IMG/VR virus record: IMGVR_UViG_3300009034_000002
Coordinates: 109,109 to 173,108 of that record
DNA: 64,000 bases
Source of the DNA: a virus
Strand: one strand, 5' to 3'
Under the pieces are notes generated by a model. The model did not search any database. It saw nothing but the letters and a program-made list of their open reading frames with translations, and was not told the origin of the DNA. Both the position numbers and the translations under genes were made by a program. Positions 57,826 through 64,000 of the stretch are shown here, one piece after another; positions within the stretch are counted from its first letter, which is position 1; every line of letters begins with the position of its first letter.

Positions 57826-58353
57826 TTATACTTGACCTCTGATAAAAGGCCGGATTATCTCGGGATGCTCTTCACCCTCATCTACTGGCTTTCGAATCTT
57901 TTTTTCCGCAGTACCGGACTTTGGAATAATATAAAATCTCACAAAACATTTAGCAAATTCAACTTGATAAGCCTCTTGTGGACATTCCATTAAGTAAACC
58001 ATGTGCCTTTCCGATATCCATTCTAACAAATCATCAAGATCGGTCTCATCCATCCTCTTCCAATGTTTATGTTTTTCTGCAGAAACATAAACCAACCCAT
58101 TTCTTTTTAACCTACGCTTTCGACTTTTATGTACCGAAGAAGCTACTTGGATTGACTGCGGACCTTTGCGTTTCTTCCGAGACTGCTTCTTCTTAGGTTT
58201 AGATTTCTCGTTTGTCCGCGTGGAAATGTTAGGAACGTTTTGTTCTGGCTCAATAACAGGTTTCCTAAGTTTTGCATCATTTTCCTGTGTGGGTTGGACA
58301 ATGTCCTGGCCATTCCCTTTTAGTACATCCTGCATCTTAATAATCTTTGTCAT
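57826..58353 (-). CDS. Protein with long basic linker
   Basis: 175 residues from the ATG at 58353 (GGAGG upstream). The first 60 residues look disordered; a strongly basic run (SRKKRKG, HKSRKRRLKRNG) precedes a folded C-terminal part with DLDDLLEWISERHMVYLM. Likely DNA- or RNA-binding through the linker; function unknown. Confidence 0.7.
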   Translation of the reverse strand: MTKIIKMQDVLKGNGQDIVQPTQENDAKLRKPVIEPEQNVPNISTRTNEKSKPKKKQSRKKRKGPQSIQVASSVHKSRKRRLKRNGLVYVSAEKHKHWKRMDETDLDDLLEWISERHMVYLMECPQEAYQVEFAKCFVRFYIIPKSGTAEKKIRKPVDEGEEHPEIIRPFIRGQV

Positions 58354-58373
58354 ACAAGCCTCCGACAAAACAT

Positions 58374-59027
58374 TTATAATACAACAACACTGTCCTCAAC
58401 GGACAACTCGACAAATTTTTCTTCAATCTTAAGCTGTGGAAATGGATGTAAACACAAATAGTAACGTCCATAAACGAGCCACACCCAAGTTACATGCAAT
58501 TTCTTAAAGAGTTTCTTTGAAAACCACTTATTTATACGCCGTTTAGCTTCATCAAACACCGTGATATACTTAATTCTAACAACACGCCTTAGATGGTTTG
58601 AAATAACAACTTCAAGGTCCGCAATTTTAATAGGAGGACATGTCATCGGCATGTCAGTTGTACTAGTTAAATCCTTATACAAGTCATGTACCTTCTTTGG
58701 ACTCACCAAAACCTTCGTTGGGGTAAAACCTTTAAGTGATAACCACGTCCTCTGGGCTTCAATTTCAGCAATTACTCTTGAACCAAAACTCACCGTCTCA
58801 AATGTCAAATCTTCAAACTCAGGTGGAACACTCGAAATGGAATCAACTATTTCAACACTTGGTCTAAACACAACAAATCTAACCTGTTGTTCAACAGGTT
58901 CAAGTCCAGAACGCATAATGAAGCTTAAACCTCGTTCAAAAGCAGACTTTACAATATCAAGTCTAAATGAATGTCTAAGCTCACCCCAAACCTGTTCTGT
59001 CATCTTTAAACAATGAATAGACTCCAA
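58374..59027 (-). CDS. Hypothetical protein, 217 residues
   Basis: Mixed alpha/beta protein, two similar strand-rich halves, no motif recognised. The start is uncertain: a TTG at 59027 has GGAGGTGA eleven bases upstream, while the ATG at 59003 has no site. Downstream of tRNA-Pro by two genes. Confidence 0.7.
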   Translation of the reverse strand: MESIHCLKMTEQVWGELRHSFRLDIVKSAFERGLSFIMRSGLEPVEQQVRFVVFRPSVEIVDSISSVPPEFEDLTFETVSFGSRVIAEIEAQRTWLSLKGFTPTKVLVSPKKVHDLYKDLTSTTDMPMTCPPIKIADLEVVISNHLRRVVRIKYITVFDEAKRRINKWFSKKLFKKLHVTWVWLVYGRYYLCLHPFPQLKIEEKFVELSVEDSVVVL

Positions 59028-59045
59028 CGGTTAAATCACCTCCCA

Positions 59046-59258
59046 TTACCAATCCTCTTTTTTTACCTCATTAACGCCAAATGGCCTTTGGCCTTTGTAC
59101 CACTTTGCATCTTCTGGAGCATCGGCTAATATTTTCTCCTTCAATTCCTCGTACTTACCATGATACTCAGGCTTTTCTTGCCCATCAGGCCCAAAAGCTG
59201 AAACAGTATCATCATCCCAATGAATTACCTCATTAATTGGAACGTTAGTCTCTACCAT
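59046..59258 (-). CDS. Small acidic protein
   Basis: 70 residues, acidic, with HWDDDTVSAFGPDG. AAGGAGGTG upstream. First protein gene downstream of tRNA-Pro. Confidence 0.65.
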   Translation of the reverse strand: MVETNVPINEVIHWDDDTVSAFGPDGQEKPEYHGKYEELKEKILADAPEDAKWYKGQRPFGVNEVKKEDW

Positions 59259-59284
59259 CTTGCAACACCTCCTTACTTTCTGGT

Positions 59285-59362
59285 TGGTCTGGAAGGGAGG
59301 ATTTGAACCTCCAACAACCTGGCTCCAAACCAGGGGCTCTATCCAGACTGAGCTACTTCCAG
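59285..59362 (-). tRNA. tRNA-Pro (anticodon TGG)
   Basis: Minus-strand cloverleaf: acceptor CTGGAAG perfectly paired with CTTCCAG, D-stem GCTC/GAGC, anticodon stem CCTGG/CCAGG with loop TTTGGAG (anticodon TGG), T-stem GGAGG/CCTCC with loop TTCAAAT, discriminator A and encoded CCA. It begins one base after the stop of the upstream gene. Confidence 0.94.
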
Positions 59363-59363
59363 A

Positions 59364-59585
59364 TTAAACATCTTCCCACCCACAAGGCCACCAATCATCC
59401 AAATCAAACCAACTGTTGACTGGGTTAAGTTCAATAATCTCAGCGCCATCGTGTGGATAAGAATAAGCCTGCAACTGACAAACCCGATCGACATCACAAA
59501 CCATAAGTGCTTCTTTATACTCAAATGTAATAAAACGTTTAGCTTTGTTGTAACCCGATATCCGACAAGCATCTTCAAATCTCAT
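59364..59585 (-). CDS. Acidic hypothetical protein
   Basis: 73 residues, acidic, ending DLDDWWPCGWEDV. GAGGTGA upstream. Its stop abuts tRNA-Pro, so both may share a transcript that is then processed. Confidence 0.7.
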   Translation of the reverse strand: MRFEDACRISGYNKAKRFITFEYKEALMVCDVDRVCQLQAYSYPHDGAEIIELNPVNSWFDLDDWWPCGWEDV

Positions 59586-59596
59586 TGTAATTCACC

Positions 59597-59845
59597 TCAG
59601 AATGGATTACTCCTTCTACGAATTTTCCTTTTATTAACTTTACCCTTTCTTTTACCGGCTCGAGCCTCTCTTAAAGCTTTAAGGACAGCCTCTTCTGGAT
59701 ACAATCGGTCGTAGCCATAGTGATCAAGTGCATCATACCGGCCAGTACTATAAAGTTCGTATTCCTGTAGTAAACAAACATCACACAAATCATACTCGTC
59801 TGGCATATAACTGCCACATTTACACAACTTTGTCCAACCCTTCAT
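59597..59845 (-). CDS. Zinc-finger protein with basic tail
   Basis: 82 residues: CKCG and CDVC pairs near the start, then a helix and a strongly basic C-terminus (GKRKGKVNKRKIRRRS). Probably nucleic-acid-binding. Confidence 0.7.
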   Translation of the reverse strand: MKGWTKLCKCGSYMPDEYDLCDVCLLQEYELYSTGRYDALDHYGYDRLYPEEAVLKALREARAGKRKGKVNKRKIRRRSNPF

Positions 59846-59866
59846 ATTACACCGCCTTAAGATTAA

Positions 59867-60856
59867 TTACCTAAAGAAACAAAACCGTTCTAATTCAAAT
59901 TCACTTTCTGACATTAACTTGCGGTAAATTTGAGCAGCACAGAAAATGTCTTGAATAGCCAACCCGGTTGAATCAAATACTGTTATTGTATCTAATGAAG
60001 GAATAACCGACTTCCTACCGGTAACAATTTCGCCAATATCCGCGTATATATATGTTATATCAATTAAGCCTTTTGCAAGAGGCACATTAATTTCTCCACT
60101 TATTGATGCCTGTTCCCGATCATCAACAACTACCGTAGCAACATCAAGAATTGAGATATCTAATTCACGTTTGCCGGGTGCATCCGCGCCAATTGCGTTA
60201 ATATGCATTCCATTCCGCAACCACTCCAGTCTAACTATTGGAATTAAAGACGGCGTTGTTGTAATAACGACATCAGCCACACGTAAAGTGTCTTGAACTG
60301 TAGAAGAAAGTTCACCTTTTATACCAAATTTGAAATGTGCCCATTGTAAAAACGTCACAGTATTTTTCTCATTAATATCCCAAGCAGTAACTTTCTCAAT
60401 TCCAGGTCTGACAACCAACAAAGCTTCTAGTTGCGTCCTTGCTTGGACTCCCGCGCCAATAAAAGCGGCTACCTTTGAATCTTTGCGAGCAAGATACTTC
60501 ACTGCAACACCACCCGCAGCTCCAGTTCGCATGTTTGTAATATGTGTTCCATCCATAATTGCGATTGGAAAGCCAGTCTCCGGATCAAATAATGTTATAG
60601 TTGCCATTACTGTAGGCAAACGTTCATTCCGAGGATGAACACTCACATTCTTTACGCCTGCAAGGTTGACCGATGGAATATAAGCAGGCATACAACGTAA
60701 GTCGCCTTTTAAAAATTGTAAATAAACCTTGGGCGGAGCTTGCACTTGACCCCGGCCAAATTGTTTAAATACGCTTTCCACGGCATCTATATATTCCGGC
60801 ATACTAAAAGCCTTTTCAATTTGGGAACGCGTAATTATATAGGTTGTCTTGTTCAT
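59867..60856 (-). CDS. Ornithine cyclodeaminase / alanine dehydrogenase family protein
   Basis: 329 residues. Rossmann motif AAFIGAGVQARTQLEAL, the substrate-domain MPAYIP and GVKNVSVHP, IMDGTHITNMRTGAAGG (basic and acidic catalytic region), and VFDSTGLAIQD near the end all match the mu-crystallin superfamily of NAD(P)-dependent enzymes. Members deaminate ornithine to proline, oxidise alanine or reduce cyclic imines; the substrate cannot be assigned. GAAGGTG upstream. Such genes are rare in phages as far as I know. Confidence 0.9.
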   Translation of the reverse strand: MNKTTYIITRSQIEKAFSMPEYIDAVESVFKQFGRGQVQAPPKVYLQFLKGDLRCMPAYIPSVNLAGVKNVSVHPRNERLPTVMATITLFDPETGFPIAIMDGTHITNMRTGAAGGVAVKYLARKDSKVAAFIGAGVQARTQLEALLVVRPGIEKVTAWDINEKNTVTFLQWAHFKFGIKGELSSTVQDTLRVADVVITTTPSLIPIVRLEWLRNGMHINAIGADAPGKRELDISILDVATVVVDDREQASISGEINVPLAKGLIDITYIYADIGEIVTGRKSVIPSLDTITVFDSTGLAIQDIFCAAQIYRKLMSESEFELERFCFFR

Positions 60857-60876
60857 TTACACCTTCAAAGTAGAAA

Positions 60877-60987
60877 TTAGAAAACAGGCCGGAAGAACTT
60901 GCACGCGGCGTAACCAATCGCACACAACAAAAGCGCCATTACTATAAGACACATACCAGCTATTAAGTAACAATCCTTTGAATCCAA
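60877..60987 (-). CDS. Tiny membrane protein
   Basis: 36 codons from a TTG behind GAGGTGA; single hydrophobic helix (MCLIVMALLLCAIGYAAC) and basic end. Sits in the gap before the cyclodeaminase gene. Function unknown. Confidence 0.5.
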   Translation of the reverse strand: MDSKDCYLIAGMCLIVMALLLCAIGYAACKFFRPVF

Positions 60988-60997
60988 TATGTTCACC

Positions 60998-61315
60998 TCA
61001 AATCAACTTTCTCCTGAGTCTACACAACTGTTTCATTAATTGTTTAAATTTAGGCCCGGCTGAAGCTCCATAACCACCCCGCCTTGACCCTAAACCTTTT
61101 AAAACGCCAATCTGTTTTAAATGTTCGCCCATGCGATGATTAGTAATTTGAACCTCATCACTTTCAACAGCCTCTAGTGTATCTATCAAATCCCAGAACT
61201 CAAACCTTTCGCCTTCAACCCAGACAAAATCAACTTGTCTGGTTACCGGTTCCCGCTTATGTCTAACGTCTAAAGGCTTATAACTCAAATCAAAACTAAG
61301 TTGTTTATCTCTCAT
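60998..61315 (-). CDS. Hypothetical protein
   Basis: 105 residues from the ATG at 61315, just after the previous stop. FVWVEGERFEFWDLID and a basic glycine-rich C-terminal part. Weak ribosome binding site, so coupling is likely. Confidence 0.65.
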   Translation of the reverse strand: MRDKQLSFDLSYKPLDVRHKREPVTRQVDFVWVEGERFEFWDLIDTLEAVESDEVQITNHRMGEHLKQIGVLKGLGSRRGGYGASAGPKFKQLMKQLCRLRRKLI

Positions 61316-61320
61316 AATTT

Positions 61321-61518
61321 TCACTTTTTGCACCATACATAGGATTTATTATCCTCTAAGTCTAAACCAATTAAGGATAACCTGAGACACTTTTTACAAT
61401 ACTCTACAGCCATTTCTCTGCTACAGTCGGTACAGTCTACCCACCTAGATCCTGTTTTGTTTACTTTTATAGCTCTCTTTGTGACAAATCCAAAAAATTC
61501 TACTGCGATATTTTTCAT
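61321..61518 (-). CDS. Small zinc-finger protein
   Basis: 65 residues with CTDC and CKKC pairs about 12 residues apart. Function unknown. Confidence 0.7.
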   Translation of the reverse strand: MKNIAVEFFGFVTKRAIKVNKTGSRWVDCTDCSREMAVEYCKKCLRLSLIGLDLEDNKSYVWCKK

Positions 61519-61528
61519 GTTTCACCAA

Positions 61529-61747
61529 CTACCTCTTGGTGTTCAAAAACTTTGGGTTAAAATTTGGCATGTGGATAATAGCGTGTAACCCACATACTGG
61601 ACAAGACCAAATTTCGCGTACGCCCATATCATCAAACCACGTCATAGTACTTCCACAGATGCACTTAAACCCAAAAATTCTATGCCAAACACGTTGCGCC
61701 CACGTTAAGTATACATATTTAGTTATTCCAACATCAGTTGGAGCCAT
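61529..61747 (-). CDS. Small zinc-ribbon protein
   Basis: 72 residues; KCICGS and CPVCG pairs about 18 residues apart, a typical ribbon similar in layout to the one at 9894. GAGG upstream. Confidence 0.7.
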   Translation of the reverse strand: MAPTDVGITKYVYLTWAQRVWHRIFGFKCICGSTMTWFDDMGVREIWSCPVCGLHAIIHMPNFNPKFLNTKR

Positions 61748-61778
61748 AGTTACAACCTCGTCATTAAACTAATAGTCA

Positions 61779-62051
61779 TTAACTCAAAAGCTCAAAGGCT
61801 TCACCCGACTTCTGCAAGATCCATTCACTTTCACTCTCGGTATCATAAATCTCGATTTGTTGAGACTCAAAACCGAATAATTTTTCTAAGAAAGTCCTCT
61901 TGACTTCAATCATCTTTTTGAAAGTTGGTATTCGAAAGTAAATACCACGCCTTCGATCGTTCGATTTAAAATAGATCTTTCTGTTTATACGATCAACTTT
62001 GTACTGTAAGTTTAACGAATTTGACAAAGTGTTTGAAATGAAAAGGTCCAC
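61779..62051 (-). CDS. Hypothetical protein
   Basis: 90 residues from a GTG behind AAGGAAA; basic centre and acidic C-terminus. No family recognised. Confidence 0.65.
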   Translation of the reverse strand: MDLFISNTLSNSLNLQYKVDRINRKIYFKSNDRRRGIYFRIPTFKKMIEVKRTFLEKLFGFESQQIEIYDTESESEWILQKSGEAFELLS

Positions 62052-62086
62052 AACGTTTCCTTATTTGTTAAATGTAACGTCTTGGT

Positions 62087-62218
62087 TTAAAGTCCATTGC
62101 TTATGCCAACATACTCACTTGCAGCTGTCTCCAAAATTGGCTCGATTTGACTCAAAAATGCTCCCATAAAGAAAATACCTGAAAATATTTTTAACAAAGC
62201 AACCCACATAAATGCCAA
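62087..62218 (-). CDS. Small membrane protein
   Basis: 43 codons from a TTG with GAGGGG nine bases upstream (an ATG lies three codons in). One membrane helix (WVALLKIFSGIFFMGAFL). Occupies most of a 240-base gap. Confidence 0.5.
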   Translation of the reverse strand: MAFMWVALLKIFSGIFFMGAFLSQIEPILETAASEYVGISNGL

Positions 62219-62294
62219 CCCAAATAACCCCTCACATTTTCACATTACAGACCAAACTTAAATAAGTCAGTTCCAAACGGTCCATATTGGATTA

Positions 62295-62711
62295 TTAAAT
62301 ACATCTTTCCCTCACGATATTGTTTGGGCATCTTAGTAAGTCCGTTTCAGTAATGCCACTTATTACACCGGGCATGTAACCATGCCAACGAGTCTCAAAT
62401 TTCTTTTCCCAAACATTCAAATAGCGCAACAGCTCTTCAGACTCAAATTCACGCCACAAATGTGAATGCTTTTTAAGAAAGACCTCAGGCTCAACTGGCG
62501 ACTTCTGAATGCAATATAATGGTTTAGCTGTACCATGAAATTCATTTGAATCCCAATGTAACTCTTCAAATAAATAATTGTGTCCAAACTTAACACGAGA
62601 AATAACAAAACTAGTGCGTTCTGAAATCCAAATACCGACTTTAGCTCTCCTAGCGACGATTCGGTACAAGTAGCCGTCCTTCAATTCACACATCTTCATG
62701 TAGTCATTCAT
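62295..62711 (-). CDS. Hypothetical protein
   Basis: 138 residues from the ATG at 62711 with AAGGGAG. The frame stays open another 29 codons to a TTG at 62798 without a usable site. Basic, Trp-containing, no family recognised. Confidence 0.65.
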   Translation of the reverse strand: MNDYMKMCELKDGYLYRIVARRAKVGIWISERTSFVISRVKFGHNYLFEELHWDSNEFHGTAKPLYCIQKSPVEPEVFLKKHSHLWREFESEELLRYLNVWEKKFETRWHGYMPGVISGITETDLLRCPNNIVRERCI

Positions 62712-62801
62712 ATTAATCTCCCTTACTTTGGAGGTTGTTGTCCAACGCCTTCCAGTTCTTCCTTTCACCCAAACATACCCACGAAAAGTATCGTGCAACC
62801 T

Positions 62802-62876
62802 TTAAAGACCATTGATGTAACTTAAAAAAAGATCAGACAAACTTAAAAAGAAAATTACTAACTTTAACGCTCGCAT
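62802..62876 (-). CDS. Tiny hydrophobic peptide
   Basis: 24 codons (MRALKLVIFFLSLSDLFLSY...) with GGAGG seven bases before the ATG. It lies immediately downstream of the structured RNA candidate, which could control it. Coding status uncertain. Confidence 0.45.
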   Translation of the reverse strand: MRALKLVIFFLSLSDLFLSYINGL

Positions 62877-62894
62877 ATTTCAACCTCCGCACAA

Positions 62895-63024
62895 TTAAGG
62901 CCCCCGTCTTGGTGTAGTATATAGTCTAGCGGGTTCTGGCGGACTTACACTGTTGGACTAGCTTTCGTTTCCTACTAGCTTATACGCCCTGTGGGGAGCT
63001 CTTATGTCTCCTGTGCAGTCCGCG
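62895..63024 (-). ncRNA. Structured intergenic RNA candidate
   Basis: About 130 bases with no plausible gene, roughly 51 percent G+C against a clearly AT-rich background. On the minus strand GCGGAC+TGCAC (63013-63023) pairs with GTGTA+GTCCGC (62939-62950) across a single bulged A, an 11-pair closing helix. Inside are GGAG/CTCC and GCTAGT/GCTAGT (G-U ends) helices, and CTCCCC can reach GGGGG downstream. It matches no RNA family I know. It sits between the stop of a DUF932 gene and a tiny hydrophobic frame. Confidence 0.55.
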
Positions 63025-63028
63025 ACAA

Positions 63029-63844
63029 TTAATGAACTATATCAATTTCGTCATGATCAAGTACAAGTCTCGGTTCGTTAATATACTTATGCAGCACATT
63101 CCTACTGTCAAGACTTCTACTTAACGGCCTTCCAGAATGTGATAGAACTTCGGTAAATGCATTAAAGACATCCCACTTAGTTGGATCTGGTTCCAACTTC
63201 CCAAGAATTTGTGTTCTGCCTTTCTGAGAAATTCCAAGCCGATTTACAATATATTCAACGAGAGGTTGAGCTGTTAGTTCTGGTAAAGTAAACTGAGACC
63301 AATTTTTATAAAGTGCTACAAGGTCGTCAAGATTTTTCACGCCATCTTCAATTCTCTTCTGTAACACTTCACCACCAAGAAGATTGTGTTCCATGATCAA
63401 CGGAAGAACGAAATCCTTCCTCTGGCCTATCATCCCATTTTCGCACAATAGTCGCCACAAGCCAAAGAAAATTGCAGTTTTAAAGTGTTGTGTGTAATCA
63501 TTTACAACAGTCATAGTTGTTTGTACCACATCGCCAACAACAACCTCATGTTCAGCCTTATAGAACTTAAACAAAATGCACATCCTGCCGGCATTCTTTG
63601 AAAGTTCCCAGGACGGTTCAAAATCTCTTCCTGTGGCCACAAGACCATTCAGTGCGGTATCGAGTACTTGAGCATGTGGAAAAACTGCTTTTTTCTTACT
63701 AATTGTGCCTAAGATTATCTTCCCATCCTTAACATCTCGCAAGATTGTATCATACTTCGATCTCTTATGGGAATCCTCAGAAATTAATGGCTCACGATAA
63801 ATCGGAAAGTCAATAACTTTCCGTAAAGGCTCAAATATTTCCAT
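63029..63844 (-). CDS. DUF932-family phage protein
   Basis: 271 residues from the ATG at 63844, eight bases after GGAGG; earlier in-frame ATGs lack a site. The layout (mid-protein VVNDYTQHFKTAIFFGLWRLLCENGMI, late KWDVFNAFTEVLSHSG) matches DUF932 proteins common in phages and plasmids and linked to DNA metabolism without a proven activity. Followed by the structured RNA candidate. Confidence 0.75.
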   Translation of the reverse strand: MEIFEPLRKVIDFPIYREPLISEDSHKRSKYDTILRDVKDGKIILGTISKKKAVFPHAQVLDTALNGLVATGRDFEPSWELSKNAGRMCILFKFYKAEHEVVVGDVVQTTMTVVNDYTQHFKTAIFFGLWRLLCENGMIGQRKDFVLPLIMEHNLLGGEVLQKRIEDGVKNLDDLVALYKNWSQFTLPELTAQPLVEYIVNRLGISQKGRTQILGKLEPDPTKWDVFNAFTEVLSHSGRPLSRSLDSRNVLHKYINEPRLVLDHDEIDIVH

Positions 63845-63860
63845 AACGTTATCCTCCATT

Positions 63861-64000
63861 TTAATTACGTGCCCGGCGTAAAAGTCGTGGAAACCGCAGA
63901 AGCTCATGAGCATTGTGATTACAAATTGTGTTTAAAAACAAATCAATACCTTTCGATGTTGAACTAACAGATACCCTTATGGAGAGTCCACACATACATA
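63861..64000 (-). CDS. C-terminal fragment of an unknown protein (runs off the right edge)
   Basis: About 45 codons are visible, ending ELLRFPRLLRRARN before a TAA that leaves just room for the next gene's ribosome binding site, as elsewhere here. Basic C-terminus; nothing else can be said. Coding status inferred from spacing. Confidence 0.45.
   Translation of the reverse strand, partial: CMCGLSIRVSVSSTSKGIDLFLNTICNHNAHELLRFPRLLRRARN

Noticed and set aside
59339-59578. 79-residue minus-strand frame overlapping tRNA-Pro
   Set aside because: It is out of frame with the better gene at 59364-59585, which has GAGGTGA, and it runs into the tRNA.
63006-63013. CAGGAGAC on the minus strand, similar to the B12 box of cobalamin riboswitches
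   Set aside because: The other conserved riboswitch boxes and their order are missing.
1-64000. CRISPR arrays, insertion sequences, integrase or attachment sites
   Set aside because: No spaced repeat array, transposase, integrase or tRNA-end duplication was seen, so there is no evidence for lysogeny in this window.

Overview
The window looks like the replication, nucleotide-metabolism and accessory half of a large tailed dsDNA bacteriophage (Caudoviricetes) with an AT-rich genome. About 135 closely packed protein genes, many overlapping by 4 to 60 bases, all lie on the minus strand, so transcription runs from high to low coordinates. Most begin behind a strong AGGAGG-type ribosome binding site, with frequent GTG and TTG starts. 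Replication, recombination and lysis genes are present, but I recognise no terminase, portal, capsid or tail genes. A GH108 endolysin next to a lipoprotein that also carries a C-terminal membrane anchor (a unimolecular-spanin architecture) argues for a host with an outer membrane. The host itself is not identifiable from this sequence.

Layout from left to right. 1-2.7 kb: a uracil-DNA glycosylase/exonuclease/family A polymerase fusion (cut by the window edge), a MazG-like pyrophosphatase and a dUTPase. 2.7-7.7 kb: GmhA-type isomerase, GTP cyclohydrolase FolE2, primase and DnaB-like helicase. 7.8-17.5 kb: a radical SAM protein, a proteasome/HslV-like peptidase, an SF2 helicase, a phosphoribosyltransferase, two DEDD exonucleases, tRNA-Ala, a VIT-like membrane protein behind a promoter-like leader, and a ClpP-like protease. 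17.5-24.5 kb: Lon-like protease, Thg1-like 3'-5' tRNA polymerase, a tandem small-gene duplication, a ligase-type nucleotidyltransferase, and a split transketolase. 25-34 kb: exonuclease, AAA+ ATPase, SbcC/SbcD, CCA-adding enzyme, RlaP-like nucleotidyltransferase and QueE. 35-47 kb: QueC-like protein, another radical SAM protein, nicotinate phosphoribosyltransferase, sugar epimerase, macro-domain protein and many small zinc-binding proteins. 48-52 kb: a SAM-methyltransferase-like protein coupled to a DpdA-like transglycosylase, followed by a lysis cassette. 52-64 kb: RNA ligase, ribosomal protein bL27, a PD-(D/E)XK nuclease, QueD, tRNA-Pro, an ornithine cyclodeaminase-like enzyme, a structured intergenic RNA candidate and a DUF932 protein.

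How the genes work together. Four dispersed enzymes (FolE2, QueD, QueE, QueC-like) plus DpdA make a complete route from GTP to a 7-deazaguanine inserted into DNA, which would protect the genome from restriction. Thg1, two RNA-ligase-like proteins, the CCA enzyme and the RlaP-like protein form a plausible tRNA repair set. Together with two tRNAs and a phage-borne ribosomal protein bL27 they suggest strong investment in controlling or rescuing host translation. MazG, dUTPase and the UDG-polymerase fusion act against uracil in DNA. NAPRTase and a macro domain point to NAD/ADP-ribose metabolism, possibly counter-defence. Three peptidases of the self-compartmentalising or AAA+ type (Lon, ClpP, HslV-like) are unusual together. 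Functional calls rest on motifs read by eye; no database search was run.
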